Of a DNA stretch of 64,000 nucleotides, positions 33,934 to 43,186 are shown piece after piece. Origin of the DNA: Paenalcaligenes sp050487225 (GTDB taxonomy: Bacteria; Pseudomonadota; Gammaproteobacteria; Burkholderiales; Burkholderiaceae_B); the NCBI RefSeq assembly GCF_050487225.1, contig NZ_JBKQGY010000001.1:62001-126000 (forward strand), in the 5' to 3' direction. Under the pieces are notes generated by a model, which was given only the letters and a program-made list of their open reading frames with translations, was not told where the DNA came from and searched no databases. Each line of letters opens with the position of its first letter. Position 1 is the stretch's first letter. The translations under genes and the position numbers were made by a program.

Positions 33934-36326
33934 GTGTAAGTCGTTTTTTTGGTAGTACCAGTAGGGAAGCCATGCGTCAGGTGCGCTTGGCCTTAGGGCC
34001 TGATGCCCTAATCGTGTCCAATAGACGTGTCAACGGTGGTGTGGAAATTCTGGCCACAGATGCTACGGCAAGTGCTACACCGGCTCCTGTCAGTATGCCT
34101 GTGCCAGAGCAAAGCCAAGCGACTGCGAGTATCGCTGACAGTGCACCGACTCCAACCGCTGCGCCGTATGCCGGTATCAATCAGCAGCAGCAACCTGCAG
34201 AGTTAATGAGTGCCATTGGTGCTATGCGTGGTGCGCTGGAAAACCGTATTGACGAGCTGTTGTGGAGCAACCAACTGCAACGAGCGCCCGAAACCTTGTC
34301 GTTATTCCAAAGCTTGCTGGGCTATGGCTTTAGTACGGCTTTGCTGCGTGCCATGCTGAAGCGTATGCCGGCGCACCTTAATGACAGGGCGGCGTTTGAG
34401 TGGGCTAGACACGAGTTGGACACCCATTTACCCGTGCTGGCCAGTGAAGACAGGCTATGGCAGCCAGGTTTGGCGCTGGCGTTAGTAGGCCCTACCGGTG
34501 TAGGTAAAACCACCACTATTGCCAAATTGGCGGCACGATGTGTGAAGCGTTTTGGGCCGGATAAGTTGGTATTGATTACTACCGATACATACCGTATTGG
34601 GGCTCACGAGCAACTGAAAATTTATGCAGATATTTTGCGTGTGCCGGTACATGTGGTGCAAGACTCCGCAGGGTTACGACAGTTGTTGTTAAGCATTAGG
34701 CCAGACCAAATTATCTTAATTGATAACGTGGGGATTAGTCAGCGTGATTGCTTTGTGGCGGATCAAGCGGCCTTGTTGGCTAGTGCTGGTCGACGCATAC
34801 AGCGCTTGTTGGCCTTGAATGCCTCCAGTCACGGTGACACCCTCGATGAAGTGGCGAGAGTGTACAAAACCGATGGTGGCACACCGCTGTCTGGCTGCAT
34901 TATTACGAAGGTAGATGAGGCGAGCCGCTTAGGGCCTGCATTAGATACGGCAATACGCTACCAATTGCCCGTGCACTATGTATCAGACGGTCAGAAAGTC
35001 CCAGAAAATCTGCGTTTTATGACGGCCAAACAGTTAGTGGATATGGCGTTCACACGCACGTCTTACAACAGCAAAGCATTGTATGCCCCTACGGCGGGTG
35101 ATTTAGCTGCGTTGTTATCGGTAGCAGAACAAAAAGAACCGGTGAATGATGCGGATGAGCAAGCGCGTAAGCAGAAGCTAACGGCGTTGGTGATGAGTGG
35201 TGCAGGTATGCGTAAGGTGGATGTGGATGGCTTACGTCAGCACACATCGGCCATTGAGCACTCGTTAGCATTGTCAGCCGCTTTTGATGGCTGGCGAGAC
35301 CTTTCTGTAGGCCCGCAAGATGCTACTTATCTGGCTGAGCAGGCAGAAGACTTAATGCGTTCTGCCTTGCATGAGGTGAGTGAGTCACCAGAGTCCATGC
35401 TGTTAAGCAGCTATCAGTCAGTCAATCTTGCGCTAGAGAATGAGCAAGGAAAAAGCAAAATTTTGCTGACTACGCTTTGTACAGAACGTGGCGAAGCGTT
35501 GGCAGCACCGTTGCAGCAGTTGGCGGGCCCTATGGGCTGGTTAAACACGGTGGGTGAGCATGTATTGCACGAGCCGCAGTGGGCGGATCAGTTATTGCAG
35601 GCCGTGCAATGGGTGGAACAGCGTCGTAATGCTACCCCTATTATGCATATGCTGGAGGGCTTTACGCCAGCGGTGTGGCAGGTATTAGCGGCAGAAGGGA
35701 CAGCCTTTATGGCGAGTGTGCCGTTGGGTAGCCGCTTCTGGCACGAAAATGGGACTACCAGTGCAGCCGCCAGAATTAAACAAATGCAGTTTCATGCCGT
35801 GTCAGATCTATCACGAAAGTTGCAGTTACAGCAGTTGGCGGGGCAGAGCATACCTAGTTTGACGTTGTGGGTGGCTAAAGAGCGTGTCGCCATACGTCAG
35901 CGAGGTGTGGCAGAGTTGCCGTTGGAGCTGATTGCGGTACGTCTGACCGATCGTTACAGCGGTGCGGTATTGCGAGACTCAGTGGTGTTGGTAAACGCGG
36001 GAGCATTCACACAGCTATCAGATGCCGATGTGGCAATGTGGGCAGTGTTACAGCACGAGCAACGTCTAGTAGGGCGTTTAGTAGCGCCGGCATGGCGTGC
36101 GGTGCAAGAGGAAGCGTCAACACAGGGGTTATCAGTCGCGCAGCAATTACGTACGTCGGCGCTATTGGCGTTGGCGGGCAGTGATGTGCAGTACTCGTCG
36201 CAACGGCAAGGTTTGTATGGGCAGTTGCAGACATTACTGCAGCAGCGCGGTGCATTGACCGCACCTAAGCTGATTGAAGCGTTATTGCGCTGCTTTGCAT
36301 TGAAAGAAGCGCTGCAAGAGGCCTAA
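33930..36326 (+). CDS. flhF: flagellar SRP-family GTPase FlhF with long C-terminal extension
   Basis: FlhF is a signal-recognition-particle-type GTPase that influences flagellar placement and number. This one has 798 residues, nearly twice the usual 400-450. The N-terminal B region and Ala/Pro linker (residues 1-110) and N domain are followed by a G domain (about 185-376) with P-loop GPTGVGKTTT, TTDTYRIGAHEQL and TKVDE. The G3 box reads DNVG where SRP GTPases have DTAG or DTVG. The last roughly 420 residues are predicted soluble and I do not recognise them. It overlaps flhA by 4 bases; no flhG follows. Confidence 0.93.
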   Translation: MSVSRFFGSTSREAMRQVRLALGPDALIVSNRRVNGGVEILATDATASATPAPVSMPVPEQSQATASIADSAPTPTAAPYAGINQQQQPAELMSAIGAMRGALENRIDELLWSNQLQRAPETLSLFQSLLGYGFSTALLRAMLKRMPAHLNDRAAFEWARHELDTHLPVLASEDRLWQPGLALALVGPTGVGKTTTIAKLAARCVKRFGPDKLVLITTDTYRIGAHEQLKIYADILRVPVHVVQDSAGLRQLLLSIRPDQIILIDNVGISQRDCFVADQAALLASAGRRIQRLLALNASSHGDTLDEVARVYKTDGGTPLSGCIITKVDEASRLGPALDTAIRYQLPVHYVSDGQKVPENLRFMTAKQLVDMAFTRTSYNSKALYAPTAGDLAALLSVAEQKEPVNDADEQARKQKLTALVMSGAGMRKVDVDGLRQHTSAIEHSLALSAAFDGWRDLSVGPQDATYLAEQAEDLMRSALHEVSESPESMLLSSYQSVNLALENEQGKSKILLTTLCTERGEALAAPLQQLAGPMGWLNTVGEHVLHEPQWADQLLQAVQWVEQRRNATPIMHMLEGFTPAVWQVLAAEGTAFMASVPLGSRFWHENGTTSAAARIKQMQFHAVSDLSRKLQLQQLAGQSIPSLTLWVAKERVAIRQRGVAELPLELIAVRLTDRYSGAVLRDSVVLVNAGAFTQLSDADVAMWAVLQHEQRLVGRLVAPAWRAVQEEASTQGLSVAQQLRTSALLALAGSDVQYSSQRQGLYGQLQTLLQQRGALTAPKLIEALLRCFALKEALQEA

Positions 36327-36329
36327 GTA

Positions 36330-36797
36330 TTAGGCCTTAATGGCGGAGTGTTGTAGTTTGTGTGGGCGGGTTTTACCTTGGGCGGTATAAACCTGTTCCG
36401 AACGCTGCATCATGCTAGTGATGGCTTGTAGGGCTTGTTGGTTATGCTCCAGATAGGTCTGGATGATAATGCCGTTCTGGTTGTTTTGATGCTGAGCAGT
36501 TTCTGCTAGCTCAAAGAAACGTTGCACGATAGTTGCTAACTCTGCATCGTTTTCGGCTGCAGTGAGTAAGCCTTCGTGCGAGTTTTCTAATCCCAATGCG
36601 CGTAGCGCGTGACCACATGCTTCATGTTGTGCTTCTAGTTCTGCCAAGAACTGGTTTTTTTGCTGCGTAAAAGCCAGCAAGTCGGAATCATCATGCGTTG
36701 TGAGCAGCAGGTCGTTTTCTTGTGACAGTGTCTGGTTAAACGACTCCAAGACGGTAATGGCTTGGTTCAGACAGAATGATAGGGACGGTGTGCTCAT
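36330..36797 (-). CDS. flgN: flagellar hook-filament junction chaperone FlgN
   Basis: FlgN is the export chaperone for the junction proteins FlgK and FlgL. The 155-residue protein is almost wholly helical, with the FlgN pattern LESFNQTLSQENDLLL, a KNQFLAELEAQ helix and a Gln-rich C-terminal helix (NQNGIIIQTYLEHNQQAL). It follows flgM by 16 bases on the minus strand and converges on flhF with 3 bases between stop codons. Confidence 0.88.
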   Translation of the reverse strand: MSTPSLSFCLNQAITVLESFNQTLSQENDLLLTTHDDSDLLAFTQQKNQFLAELEAQHEACGHALRALGLENSHEGLLTAAENDAELATIVQRFFELAETAQHQNNQNGIIIQTYLEHNQQALQAITSMMQRSEQVYTAQGKTRPHKLQHSAIKA

Positions 36798-36813
36798 GAT
36801 GATGTGACTCGCG

Positions 36814-37104
36814 CTATTTCAGAAGCTCTCTGGCGCTGGCAATTAATGAGTCCGCAATGCGGCTAGTATCAATTTCCAATTTGCCAGAGGCAATGGCGTC
36901 CTTGATGGACTGGATTTTTTCAATATTCAGGTCGTGCTCGGACGATTGCAGATTTTGCAATTGTCTGGCGGTGGTGCTCAGATCAACCTGGCTGGATGAG
37001 GGGGTGTTACTTGCCTGATAGGCATCCGTCATGGCACGTTTGTTTTGACCAACGCTAAGCCGGTCAGTAGCGGGCTGTTTGTTGGAGCTGATATTAATTT
37101 TCAT
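36814..37104 (-). CDS. flgM: anti-sigma-28 factor FlgM
   Basis: FlgM holds sigma-28 (FliA) inactive until the hook is complete and FlgM is exported. The 96-residue protein has a disordered N-terminal half (KINISSNKQPATDRL) and the sigma-binding C-terminal helices (EKIQSIKDAIASGKLEIDTSRIADSLI). A good sigma-28 promoter lies 38 bases upstream, giving the usual feedback. fliA itself is not in this window. Confidence 0.94.
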   Translation of the reverse strand: MKINISSNKQPATDRLSVGQNKRAMTDAYQASNTPSSSQVDLSTTARQLQNLQSSEHDLNIEKIQSIKDAIASGKLEIDTSRIADSLIASARELLK

Positions 37105-37142
37105 GGCAGTGAACGTAAAAGGTCAGAAGCGGGGTTCCAACA

Positions 37143-37169
37143 GTAACGGCAGTTACTGCTGTTTCTTTA
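37143..37169 (-). promoter_or_regulatory. sigma-28 (FliA) promoter of flgMN
   Basis: On the minus strand TAAA (37169-37166), exactly 15 bases, then GCCGTTAC (37150-37143), which matches 6 of 8 positions of the sigma-28 -10 GCCGATAA. The -10 ends 38 bases before the flgM ATG. The -10 lies in a small hairpin CAGTAAC/GTTACTG, which may be coincidental. Confidence 0.7.
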
Positions 37170-37210
37170 ATGGTGCCGTGTAGCGCTGTAAAGAATAGGA
37201 TCATTTTACG

Positions 37211-37897
37211 TTAAAGCGGCACTTGAACCGTAGAGGAATCAAGCACTGTGCCAGTAATCACTTGCCCGGAAGCAACACGTACTTGTACTTGGCTGCCAGG
37301 CGCTGCGGTTTGTAGCGCCTGACCTTCGTTGCTGATCACAAACCCGTTGCCTCTGGCAATAGTGCGTACGCTTTGTCCGCGTTGTACGGATTGTGGGTTT
37401 TGCAGCAACGTGGATTTAATCGTGCTACCGGTGTTGACGCGCTGGCCAGCCATGTAGCCCACAATCAAACTAGGGTCTGTGACCACATTAGGTGGAAGGC
37501 GTAGTAAGTCACCTTCGCGAGTAATCAAGTCATCAAGCGAAATCAATTCGCCTTTGTTGATGGTTTTATTGCTGACGTAATAAAAGCCTTGAACGCTAAG
37601 GGCTACTTGTACCGGCACGGTCCACGTTTCGGGAGCCAAACAACTGACGATTACACGCATGCGAGAACGTAGTGTGGCATTGCCTGGTACGGCGTAGCGT
37701 AAATTGTCACACGCCGATTGCTGTTGCAAGCGGGGTGGCGTCACCGTGATGGTGGCGGTGCCAGCTAACGATTCGGCCTGTTCCATGAGGTAATTGCTCA
37801 CGCCCTCTACGATTTCATCTGCTGATTGCAGTGGTGATGCGTAAAGAGATTGGCTGCCCAATAGGGCCATGAAAACGAAAGCAGAAACGTGTCGCAT
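37211..37897 (-). CDS. flgA: flagellar P-ring assembly chaperone FlgA
   Basis: FlgA is a periplasmic chaperone needed to build the P ring from FlgI. The start is the ATG at 37897, giving 228 residues with a cleavable signal peptide (RHVSAFVFMALLGSQSLYA before SP). The C-terminal SAF-like region contains LISLDDLITREGDLLRLPP, the VGYMAGQRVNTGSTIKSTLL segment and RGNGFVISNEGQALQ. It is divergent from flgB across a 170-base regulatory gap. Confidence 0.94.
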   Translation of the reverse strand: MRHVSAFVFMALLGSQSLYASPLQSADEIVEGVSNYLMEQAESLAGTATITVTPPRLQQQSACDNLRYAVPGNATLRSRMRVIVSCLAPETWTVPVQVALSVQGFYYVSNKTINKGELISLDDLITREGDLLRLPPNVVTDPSLIVGYMAGQRVNTGSTIKSTLLQNPQSVQRGQSVRTIARGNGFVISNEGQALQTAAPGSQVQVRVASGQVITGTVLDSSTVQVPL

Positions 37898-38067
37898 GAC
37901 AGCATTGTAGTCAGTGCAATCCCAGAGCAAGAACTGAACTAGCAAAGAAATACTGTCTTATTTCCTACTTTGTAGAGGAGGGCGCGCGGCTACCATTATG
38001 GCATTCGGTGGCAAATGGCTGCTGCCTATGGGTTTCCTCCAGGAAACGCAAGACAAAGGTATACAAC

Positions 38068-38475
38068 ATGATCGACCGTATCGGTGAAGATTTCAGTTTT
38101 TACAAAACGGCAGTAAGTTTGCGCCAACAGCGTCAAGAAGTCTTGGCGGCCAATATCGCGAACGCTGACACGCCGCACTACAAAGCGCGGGATATCGATT
38201 TTAGTCAGGCATTGCAACAGGCCATGGGCAACAGCATGAACTTGCCTGCCGTTAAGTTGGATATGACTTCTGCTCGCCATATTGCGGGTGCGGGCTCTAC
38301 GGCATTACAGAACGACTTGCTGTACAGACAGCCTTTGCAACCCAGCTTAGACGGCAACACCGTTGATATGGATGTAGAGCGCATGGCCTTTGCCGATAAC
38401 AGCATGCACTACCAAAGTTCGTTGACCATTCTGTCACAGCGCATCAAAGGGCTGATGGCGGCGTTGCAGCAATAA
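38068..38475 (+). CDS. flgB: flagellar proximal rod protein FlgB
   Basis: FlgB forms part of the proximal rod. The 135-residue protein starts at the ATG at 38068 (an upstream in-frame extension of 20 residues is unsupported). It has the rod-family N-terminal motif (RQEVLAANIANADTPHYKARDIDF) and the C-terminal helix typical of axial proteins. It is the first gene of flgBCDEFGHIJ. The leader contains a small hairpin GTTTCCT/AGGAAAC at 38032-38047, and the divergent gap must hold the early-class promoters for flgA and flgB. Confidence 0.95.
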   Translation: MIDRIGEDFSFYKTAVSLRQQRQEVLAANIANADTPHYKARDIDFSQALQQAMGNSMNLPAVKLDMTSARHIAGAGSTALQNDLLYRQPLQPSLDGNTVDMDVERMAFADNSMHYQSSLTILSQRIKGLMAALQQ

Positions 38476-38483
38476 GGTGAATC

Positions 38484-38891
38484 ATGAGTAATTTCAGTAT
38501 TTTTCAAATTGCCGGCTCGGCATTGAATGCTCAGTCGCAGCGTATGAACGTCAGCGCCAGCAATATTGCCAACGCAGACAGTGTGGCTGGGCCAGATGGC
38601 TTGCCCTATAAAGCTCGCCAAGTGGTATTCCAAGTGTCGCCATTAAGCCCGCAAACAGCGGTGGGCGGTGTGAAAGTGGCATCGGTAGTGGAAAGTAATG
38701 CACCCGCCCGCATGCAATATGACCCTCACCATCCTTTAGCCAATGATCAAGGTTATGTGGCCATGCCCAACGTGGATGTAGTGGCTGAAACCGTCAATAT
38801 GATTTCGGCCTCGCGCTCGTATCAAGCCAACGTTGAAGTGGTAAACACCGCTAAAAACTTGATGATGCGTACGTTGAGTCTAGGTCAGTAA
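38484..38891 (+). CDS. flgC: flagellar proximal rod protein FlgC
   Basis: FlgC is a rod subunit. The 135-residue protein shows the axial-protein N-terminus (FQIAGSALNAQSQRMNVSASNIANADS) and the C-terminal VDVVAETVNMISASRSYQANVEVVNTAKNLMM helix. It begins 8 bases after flgB. Confidence 0.96.
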   Translation: MSNFSIFQIAGSALNAQSQRMNVSASNIANADSVAGPDGLPYKARQVVFQVSPLSPQTAVGGVKVASVVESNAPARMQYDPHHPLANDQGYVAMPNVDVVAETVNMISASRSYQANVEVVNTAKNLMMRTLSLGQ

Positions 38892-38902
38892 AAGGAAAGC
38901 AA

Positions 38903-39592
38903 ATGACTACTGTTAATGGCACAGATTCAGCCAATAACGCCATGAACTATGCGCGTCAGCAAAATAACAGCTTGATGGCAGAAACGCAGGACAGATTTCT
39001 GACATTGCTGATTACGCAGATGCAAAACCAAGATCCCATGAACCCCATGGACAACGCACAAGTGACTAGCCAGATTGCGCAAATGTCTACTGTGCAGGGT
39101 ATTCAAGATTTGAATAACACCTTGTTGGCGGTATCAGGGCAGTTGGATGTGTCGCAGTCCATGCAAGCGGCATCGCTCATTGGCAAAGAGGTATTGGTAC
39201 CAGGCAGCAAGATCAAAGTGGGCACCAACCCCGACGATAACAGCATCAAGTCCACCACCGGTTTTGGGGTGGATCTAGCTGCTCCCGCTCAGAAAGTGGT
39301 CGTGTCTATTACAGACCAGGCAGGGCGTGTTGTGCGTCAGCTAGAGCTTGAAGACATGAAGTTGGGTGTGCACAACCTAGAGTGGGACGGTCTGGATGAT
39401 GCCGGTAACCCCGTTCCAGATGGCGCATACGACACCAAGGTAGAAGCGCTGGATGCTGAAGGCAAAGCCGTGAGAGCAGAAATGCTGACGTCGGGCAAAG
39501 TGGACAGCGTGTCGTATAGCACCAAGGGTTTGCTGTTGGATCTGGGGTTGGCGGGTACGTATTCGCTGTTGGATATACGCAAGATTATGTAA
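38903..39592 (+). CDS. flgD: flagellar hook cap / scaffolding protein FlgD
   Basis: FlgD caps the growing hook and guides FlgE polymerisation. The 229-residue protein has the conserved N-terminal export and assembly region (QDRFLTLLITQMQNQDPMNPMDNAQVTSQIAQMSTVQGI) and a C-terminal Fn3/Tudor-like part with VHNLEWDGLDDAGNPVPDGAYD. It lies between flgC and flgE in the standard order. Confidence 0.96.
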   Translation: MTTVNGTDSANNAMNYARQQNNSLMAETQDRFLTLLITQMQNQDPMNPMDNAQVTSQIAQMSTVQGIQDLNNTLLAVSGQLDVSQSMQAASLIGKEVLVPGSKIKVGTNPDDNSIKSTTGFGVDLAAPAQKVVVSITDQAGRVVRQLELEDMKLGVHNLEWDGLDDAGNPVPDGAYDTKVEALDAEGKAVRAEMLTSGKVDSVSYSTKGLLLDLGLAGTYSLLDIRKIM

Positions 39593-39643
39593 GGCTTCAC
39601 CTTGAAGGGTGAAGAATTCAAACGAATTTAAGCGAGAGAAATC

Positions 39644-40888
39644 ATGGGTTTTGGACAAGGTTTAAGTGGGTTGAATGCAGCGTCACAGAATTTGGACGTG
39701 ATTGGTAATAACATTGCGAACTCGTCTACGGTGGGCTACAAGTCTTCCAATATTCAGTTTGCTGATGTTTACGCTAGCTCCCGTGTGGGTTTGGGTGTGA
39801 GCGTGGCCGGTGTGAACCAGCGTTTCACCATTGGTACGGTGTCTATTACGGGTAACCAGTTTGATATGGCCATTGATGGCGAGAAAGGGTTATTTAGGTT
39901 GATGGATCAAAGCGGGGCCGTGGTGTACTCGCGTAACGGTCAGTTTTCTCCCGATAAAAACCTGTTTTTGACTAACTCGCAAGGCCACCGCCTAACAGGT
40001 TACTTGCCTGGTTCTACCGATCCACAGCCTATTCGTATTCCTACGGGCAATATTGCGCCTAAAGCGACTAGCGAAATGAGCTTGCGTGCCAACTTGGACT
40101 CCAATGCAAAGGTTGTGCCAGCAGGTACTAAGGTTGATCCAGCTAATCCAGATACCTACACCAGCTCTTTCCCATATAACGTGTATGACTCGCTGGGTAA
40201 TGCTCACCAAGTCACACAGTATTTCATCAAGCGTGAAGCGGTGAACGGTGAGTCGGTGTGGGATGTGCAGTATTTCATGAACGGCAAGGTACTGGGCACG
40301 CCAGATCCTAACAGTGCTGACCCAGACAATCCCGACATTATTCCTACTACCAACACGCTGACTTTCAATAAGGCGGGTGAGTTGGTGTCGCCTACCGGTG
40401 CTGTGACGCTGAGTTTGGCCGTGGAAGGTGGTAACTCGCCTGCGGAAAATCTAGACATCAATTTGTCCTACGCTGGCTCTACACAGCTGGGTGGCCCATT
40501 TGCCGCAACGCCAGATCAAGACGGCTACAAAATGGGTGAGTACGCCAGTATGTCTATTGCGGCAGACGGCAGCATTGTTGCTAACTACACCAACGGCCAA
40601 ACGCAAACGATGGGTACATTGGTTTTGGCTGACTTTTACAACATGCAAGGTTTGCAGCCTTTAGGCGGCAACGTGTGGGCTGAAACGGCTACATCTGGTC
40701 AGCCTATTTTGGGTAGACCTGGCGAGAACGGTATGGCTGTGGTGCGTGGTCAGTCAGTGGAAGAGTCCAACGTCGATATGGGTCAAGAGCTGGTCAATAT
40801 GATTATTGCGCAGCGTACGTACCAAGCGAACGCACAGACCATTAAAACGCAGGATCAGGTGTTGCAAACACTGATCACCATGCGCTAA
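39644..40888 (+). CDS. flgE: flagellar hook protein FlgE
   Basis: FlgE is the structural subunit of the hook. The 414-residue protein begins GFGQGLSGLNAASQNLDVIGNNIANSSTVGYK, contains the D1/D2 domains of a mid-length hook protein, and ends with VDMGQELVNMIIAQRTYQANAQTIKTQDQVLQTLI. The ribosome site AAGCGAGAG precedes the ATG. Confidence 0.97.
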   Translation: MGFGQGLSGLNAASQNLDVIGNNIANSSTVGYKSSNIQFADVYASSRVGLGVSVAGVNQRFTIGTVSITGNQFDMAIDGEKGLFRLMDQSGAVVYSRNGQFSPDKNLFLTNSQGHRLTGYLPGSTDPQPIRIPTGNIAPKATSEMSLRANLDSNAKVVPAGTKVDPANPDTYTSSFPYNVYDSLGNAHQVTQYFIKREAVNGESVWDVQYFMNGKVLGTPDPNSADPDNPDIIPTTNTLTFNKAGELVSPTGAVTLSLAVEGGNSPAENLDINLSYAGSTQLGGPFAATPDQDGYKMGEYASMSIAADGSIVANYTNGQTQTMGTLVLADFYNMQGLQPLGGNVWAETATSGQPILGRPGENGMAVVRGQSVEESNVDMGQELVNMIIAQRTYQANAQTIKTQDQVLQTLITMR

Positions 40889-40897
40889 GGCTGAGTC

Positions 40898-41644
40898 ATG
40901 GATAGGATTATCTACACCGCCATGAATGGTGCTCAGCGTCTGCTAGAACAGCAGTCTTCGCTGAGCAACAACTTGGCCAACATCAATACCTCAGGTTTTA
41001 GAGAGCAGTTGGCGTTGCAACGGGCTGTGCCTGTGCAGGGCGCTCCTGCGTTGCCTACACGGGTGTCTACCGTTACCGTGACACCCGGTAGCCGCATGCA
41101 AGCTGGCCCCTTGAGCGAAACCGGCAACCCACTGGATGTGGCCATTGCCGATCAGGGTTGGTTTGCGGTGCAAACGCCTGAGGGCGAAGCCTACACCCGT
41201 GCGGGTGACTTCTCTATTGACCAAGACAATATGTTGGTGAACCAGCGTGGGCAATTTGTATTGTCTGCTGATGGCGCACCCATCGAAATCCCAGATCGCG
41301 GCGTACTGACTTTTTCGTCTGACGGCCAGATAACGGCCTTGGGGGCTGGAGATAATCCTAGGGATATACAGGTTTTAGGCCAGTTGAAACTGGTGAACCC
41401 TGATCCGCAAACATTGCAGCGTAGTGATGACGGCTTGTTCCGTAGCACTACCGGCCAGGCGCAGCCTACGGATGAAAGCGTGAAAGTGGTTTCAGGCTTT
41501 GTGGAAAAAAGTAACGTCAGCGCGGCAGAAGCCATGGTGGGCATGATCAACAACGCTAGACGTTTTGAAATGCAGATGAAAGTGCTGCAAGACGCCAATA
41601 CCAACGCAGAACGGGCTAATTCCATTCTGTCTATGAACGGTTAA
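40898..41644 (+). CDS. flgF: flagellar proximal rod protein FlgF
   Basis: FlgF is a proximal rod subunit. The 248-residue protein has the characteristic IIYTAMNGAQRLLEQQSSLSNNLANINTSGF start and a C-terminal axial helix (AAEAMVGMINNARRFEMQMKVLQ). It is 9 bases after flgE and 32 before flgG. Confidence 0.96.
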   Translation: MDRIIYTAMNGAQRLLEQQSSLSNNLANINTSGFREQLALQRAVPVQGAPALPTRVSTVTVTPGSRMQAGPLSETGNPLDVAIADQGWFAVQTPEGEAYTRAGDFSIDQDNMLVNQRGQFVLSADGAPIEIPDRGVLTFSSDGQITALGAGDNPRDIQVLGQLKLVNPDPQTLQRSDDGLFRSTTGQAQPTDESVKVVSGFVEKSNVSAAEAMVGMINNARRFEMQMKVLQDANTNAERANSILSMNG

Positions 41645-41676
41645 GTCATGCAAGCATTGCATGTGAAGGAATACAA

Positions 41677-42462
41677 ATGATTAGATCGCTTTGGATTGCC
41701 AAGACAGGTCTGGAAGCACAACAGACTGGTATGGATGTGATTTCCAACAACTTGGCTAACGTGAATACAGCAGGCTTTAAACGTGGCCGTGCGGTGTTTG
41801 AAGATTTGATGTACCAAACTATTCGTCAGCCCGGTGCTCAAGTAGGCGCGGCCAACCAATTGCCTACAGGTTTGCAACTGGGTACAGGGGTGCGCACTGT
41901 GTCTACCGAGCGTATCCATACGCAAGGTGATTTGCGTCACACAGGCGGCACTATGGATGTAGCGATTGAAGGCCGTGGGTTCTTGCAAGTAGAAATGCCG
42001 GACGGTACGTTTGCTTACACTCGTGCTGGCACCTTGCAGATGGATCAAAACGGTCAGTTGACTACGGCAGGTGGCTACCCCATTCAGCCACCCATCAACA
42101 TCCCTGATAACGCCTTGGAAATTAGCATTGGCCGTGACGGTACGGTTTCCGTGACCCAGCCCGGTGCTGTGGGCACCAGCGTTGAAGTTGGGCAGTTGCA
42201 GTTAACGACCTTTGCTAACCCCGGTGGCCTGCAAAGCATGGGTGAAAACCTGTACGTAGAAACAGATTCTTCCGGTGCGGCCAACTTCCAGCAACCAGGT
42301 TTAGATGGTGCCGGTATTGTGCGTCAGCATTACACCGAAACCTCTAACGTGAACGTGGCCGAAGAACTGGTCAACATGATTATTGCTCAGCGTTCTTACG
42401 AAATGAACAGTAAAGCCGTGTCCACATCGGATCAGATGTTGGCGCGTTTGACGCAACTGTAA
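41677..42462 (+). CDS. flgG: flagellar distal rod protein FlgG
   Basis: FlgG builds the distal rod. The 261-residue length is typical, with the RSLWIAKTGLEAQQTGMDVISNNLANVNTAGFKR start and a VAEELVNMIIAQRSYEMNSKAVSTSDQML end. Its short rod-specific sequence (QPGAQVGAANQLPTGLQLGTGVRT) is conserved. Confidence 0.97.
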   Translation: MIRSLWIAKTGLEAQQTGMDVISNNLANVNTAGFKRGRAVFEDLMYQTIRQPGAQVGAANQLPTGLQLGTGVRTVSTERIHTQGDLRHTGGTMDVAIEGRGFLQVEMPDGTFAYTRAGTLQMDQNGQLTTAGGYPIQPPINIPDNALEISIGRDGTVSVTQPGAVGTSVEVGQLQLTTFANPGGLQSMGENLYVETDSSGAANFQQPGLDGAGIVRQHYTETSNVNVAEELVNMIIAQRSYEMNSKAVSTSDQMLARLTQL

Positions 42463-42469
42463 ACGGTTG

Positions 42470-43183
42470 ATGGATAACAGCGTGGTAGTAATGAAAGTGA
42501 TGATGCGTAGTCTGCTGGGGGCTCTAGTAGGAGCCGTAATGCTGATCCAAGGCTGCGCTCTGGTGCCTCCCGAGCCTGTGGTGACAGGGCCGTTAACAGC
42601 GCAACCGCCAGCACAGATTTTGCCGGAAGTGGTAGCCAATGGTTCTATTTACCAACCTAGTGCTTACGGTAACTACCCGCTGTTTGAAGATCGTAGACCG
42701 CGTAACGTGGGCGATATTGTGACCATCGTCATACAAGAACGCACGAACGCGGCGAAAAACGTTTCCACCAGCACCAACCGTAATTCCAGCGGTGGTTTGA
42801 ATTTTGGTGTGGATCCCTCTATTTTGCCTAGTGAGTTAGGGTCCAGACAAAACTTTGAGGTGGAAGGCAAAAATCAAGCCAATGGTACAGGTAGCAGCCG
42901 TGCAGACAACATGTTCTCAGGCACGTTAACCACTACCGTGATTGGCGTCTTGCCTAACGGTAACCTGCAGATTGCAGGTGAAAAACAAATCGCCATCAAC
43001 CGAGGCAGCGAATACATGCGCTTTTCGGGAGTGGTAGATCCGCGCTCCATTTCGGGCAGCAATACAGTCAGTTCTACACAGGTGGCTGATGCACGTATTG
43101 AGTTCCGCAGCAAAGGGGTGATGGATGAAGTGCAAACCATGGGTTGGTTGCAGCGCTTTTTCCTGAATATTTCTCCGTTCTGA
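42470..43183 (+). CDS. flgH: flagellar L-ring lipoprotein FlgH
   Basis: FlgH forms the outer-membrane L ring around the rod. About 237 residues from the ATG at 42470, with a lipobox LIQGC followed by ALVPP; the ATG at 42491 would give a more usual signal length. The family motifs SIYQPSAYGNYPLFEDRRPRNVGDIVTI, NRGSEYMRFSGVVDPRSI and a C-terminal GWLQRFFLNISPF are present. The start choice is not settled because no clear ribosome site is seen. Confidence 0.95.
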   Translation: MDNSVVVMKVMMRSLLGALVGAVMLIQGCALVPPEPVVTGPLTAQPPAQILPEVVANGSIYQPSAYGNYPLFEDRRPRNVGDIVTIVIQERTNAAKNVSTSTNRNSSGGLNFGVDPSILPSELGSRQNFEVEGKNQANGTGSSRADNMFSGTLTTTVIGVLPNGNLQIAGEKQIAINRGSEYMRFSGVVDPRSISGSNTVSSTQVADARIEFRSKGVMDEVQTMGWLQRFFLNISPF

Positions 43184-43186
43184 TTA

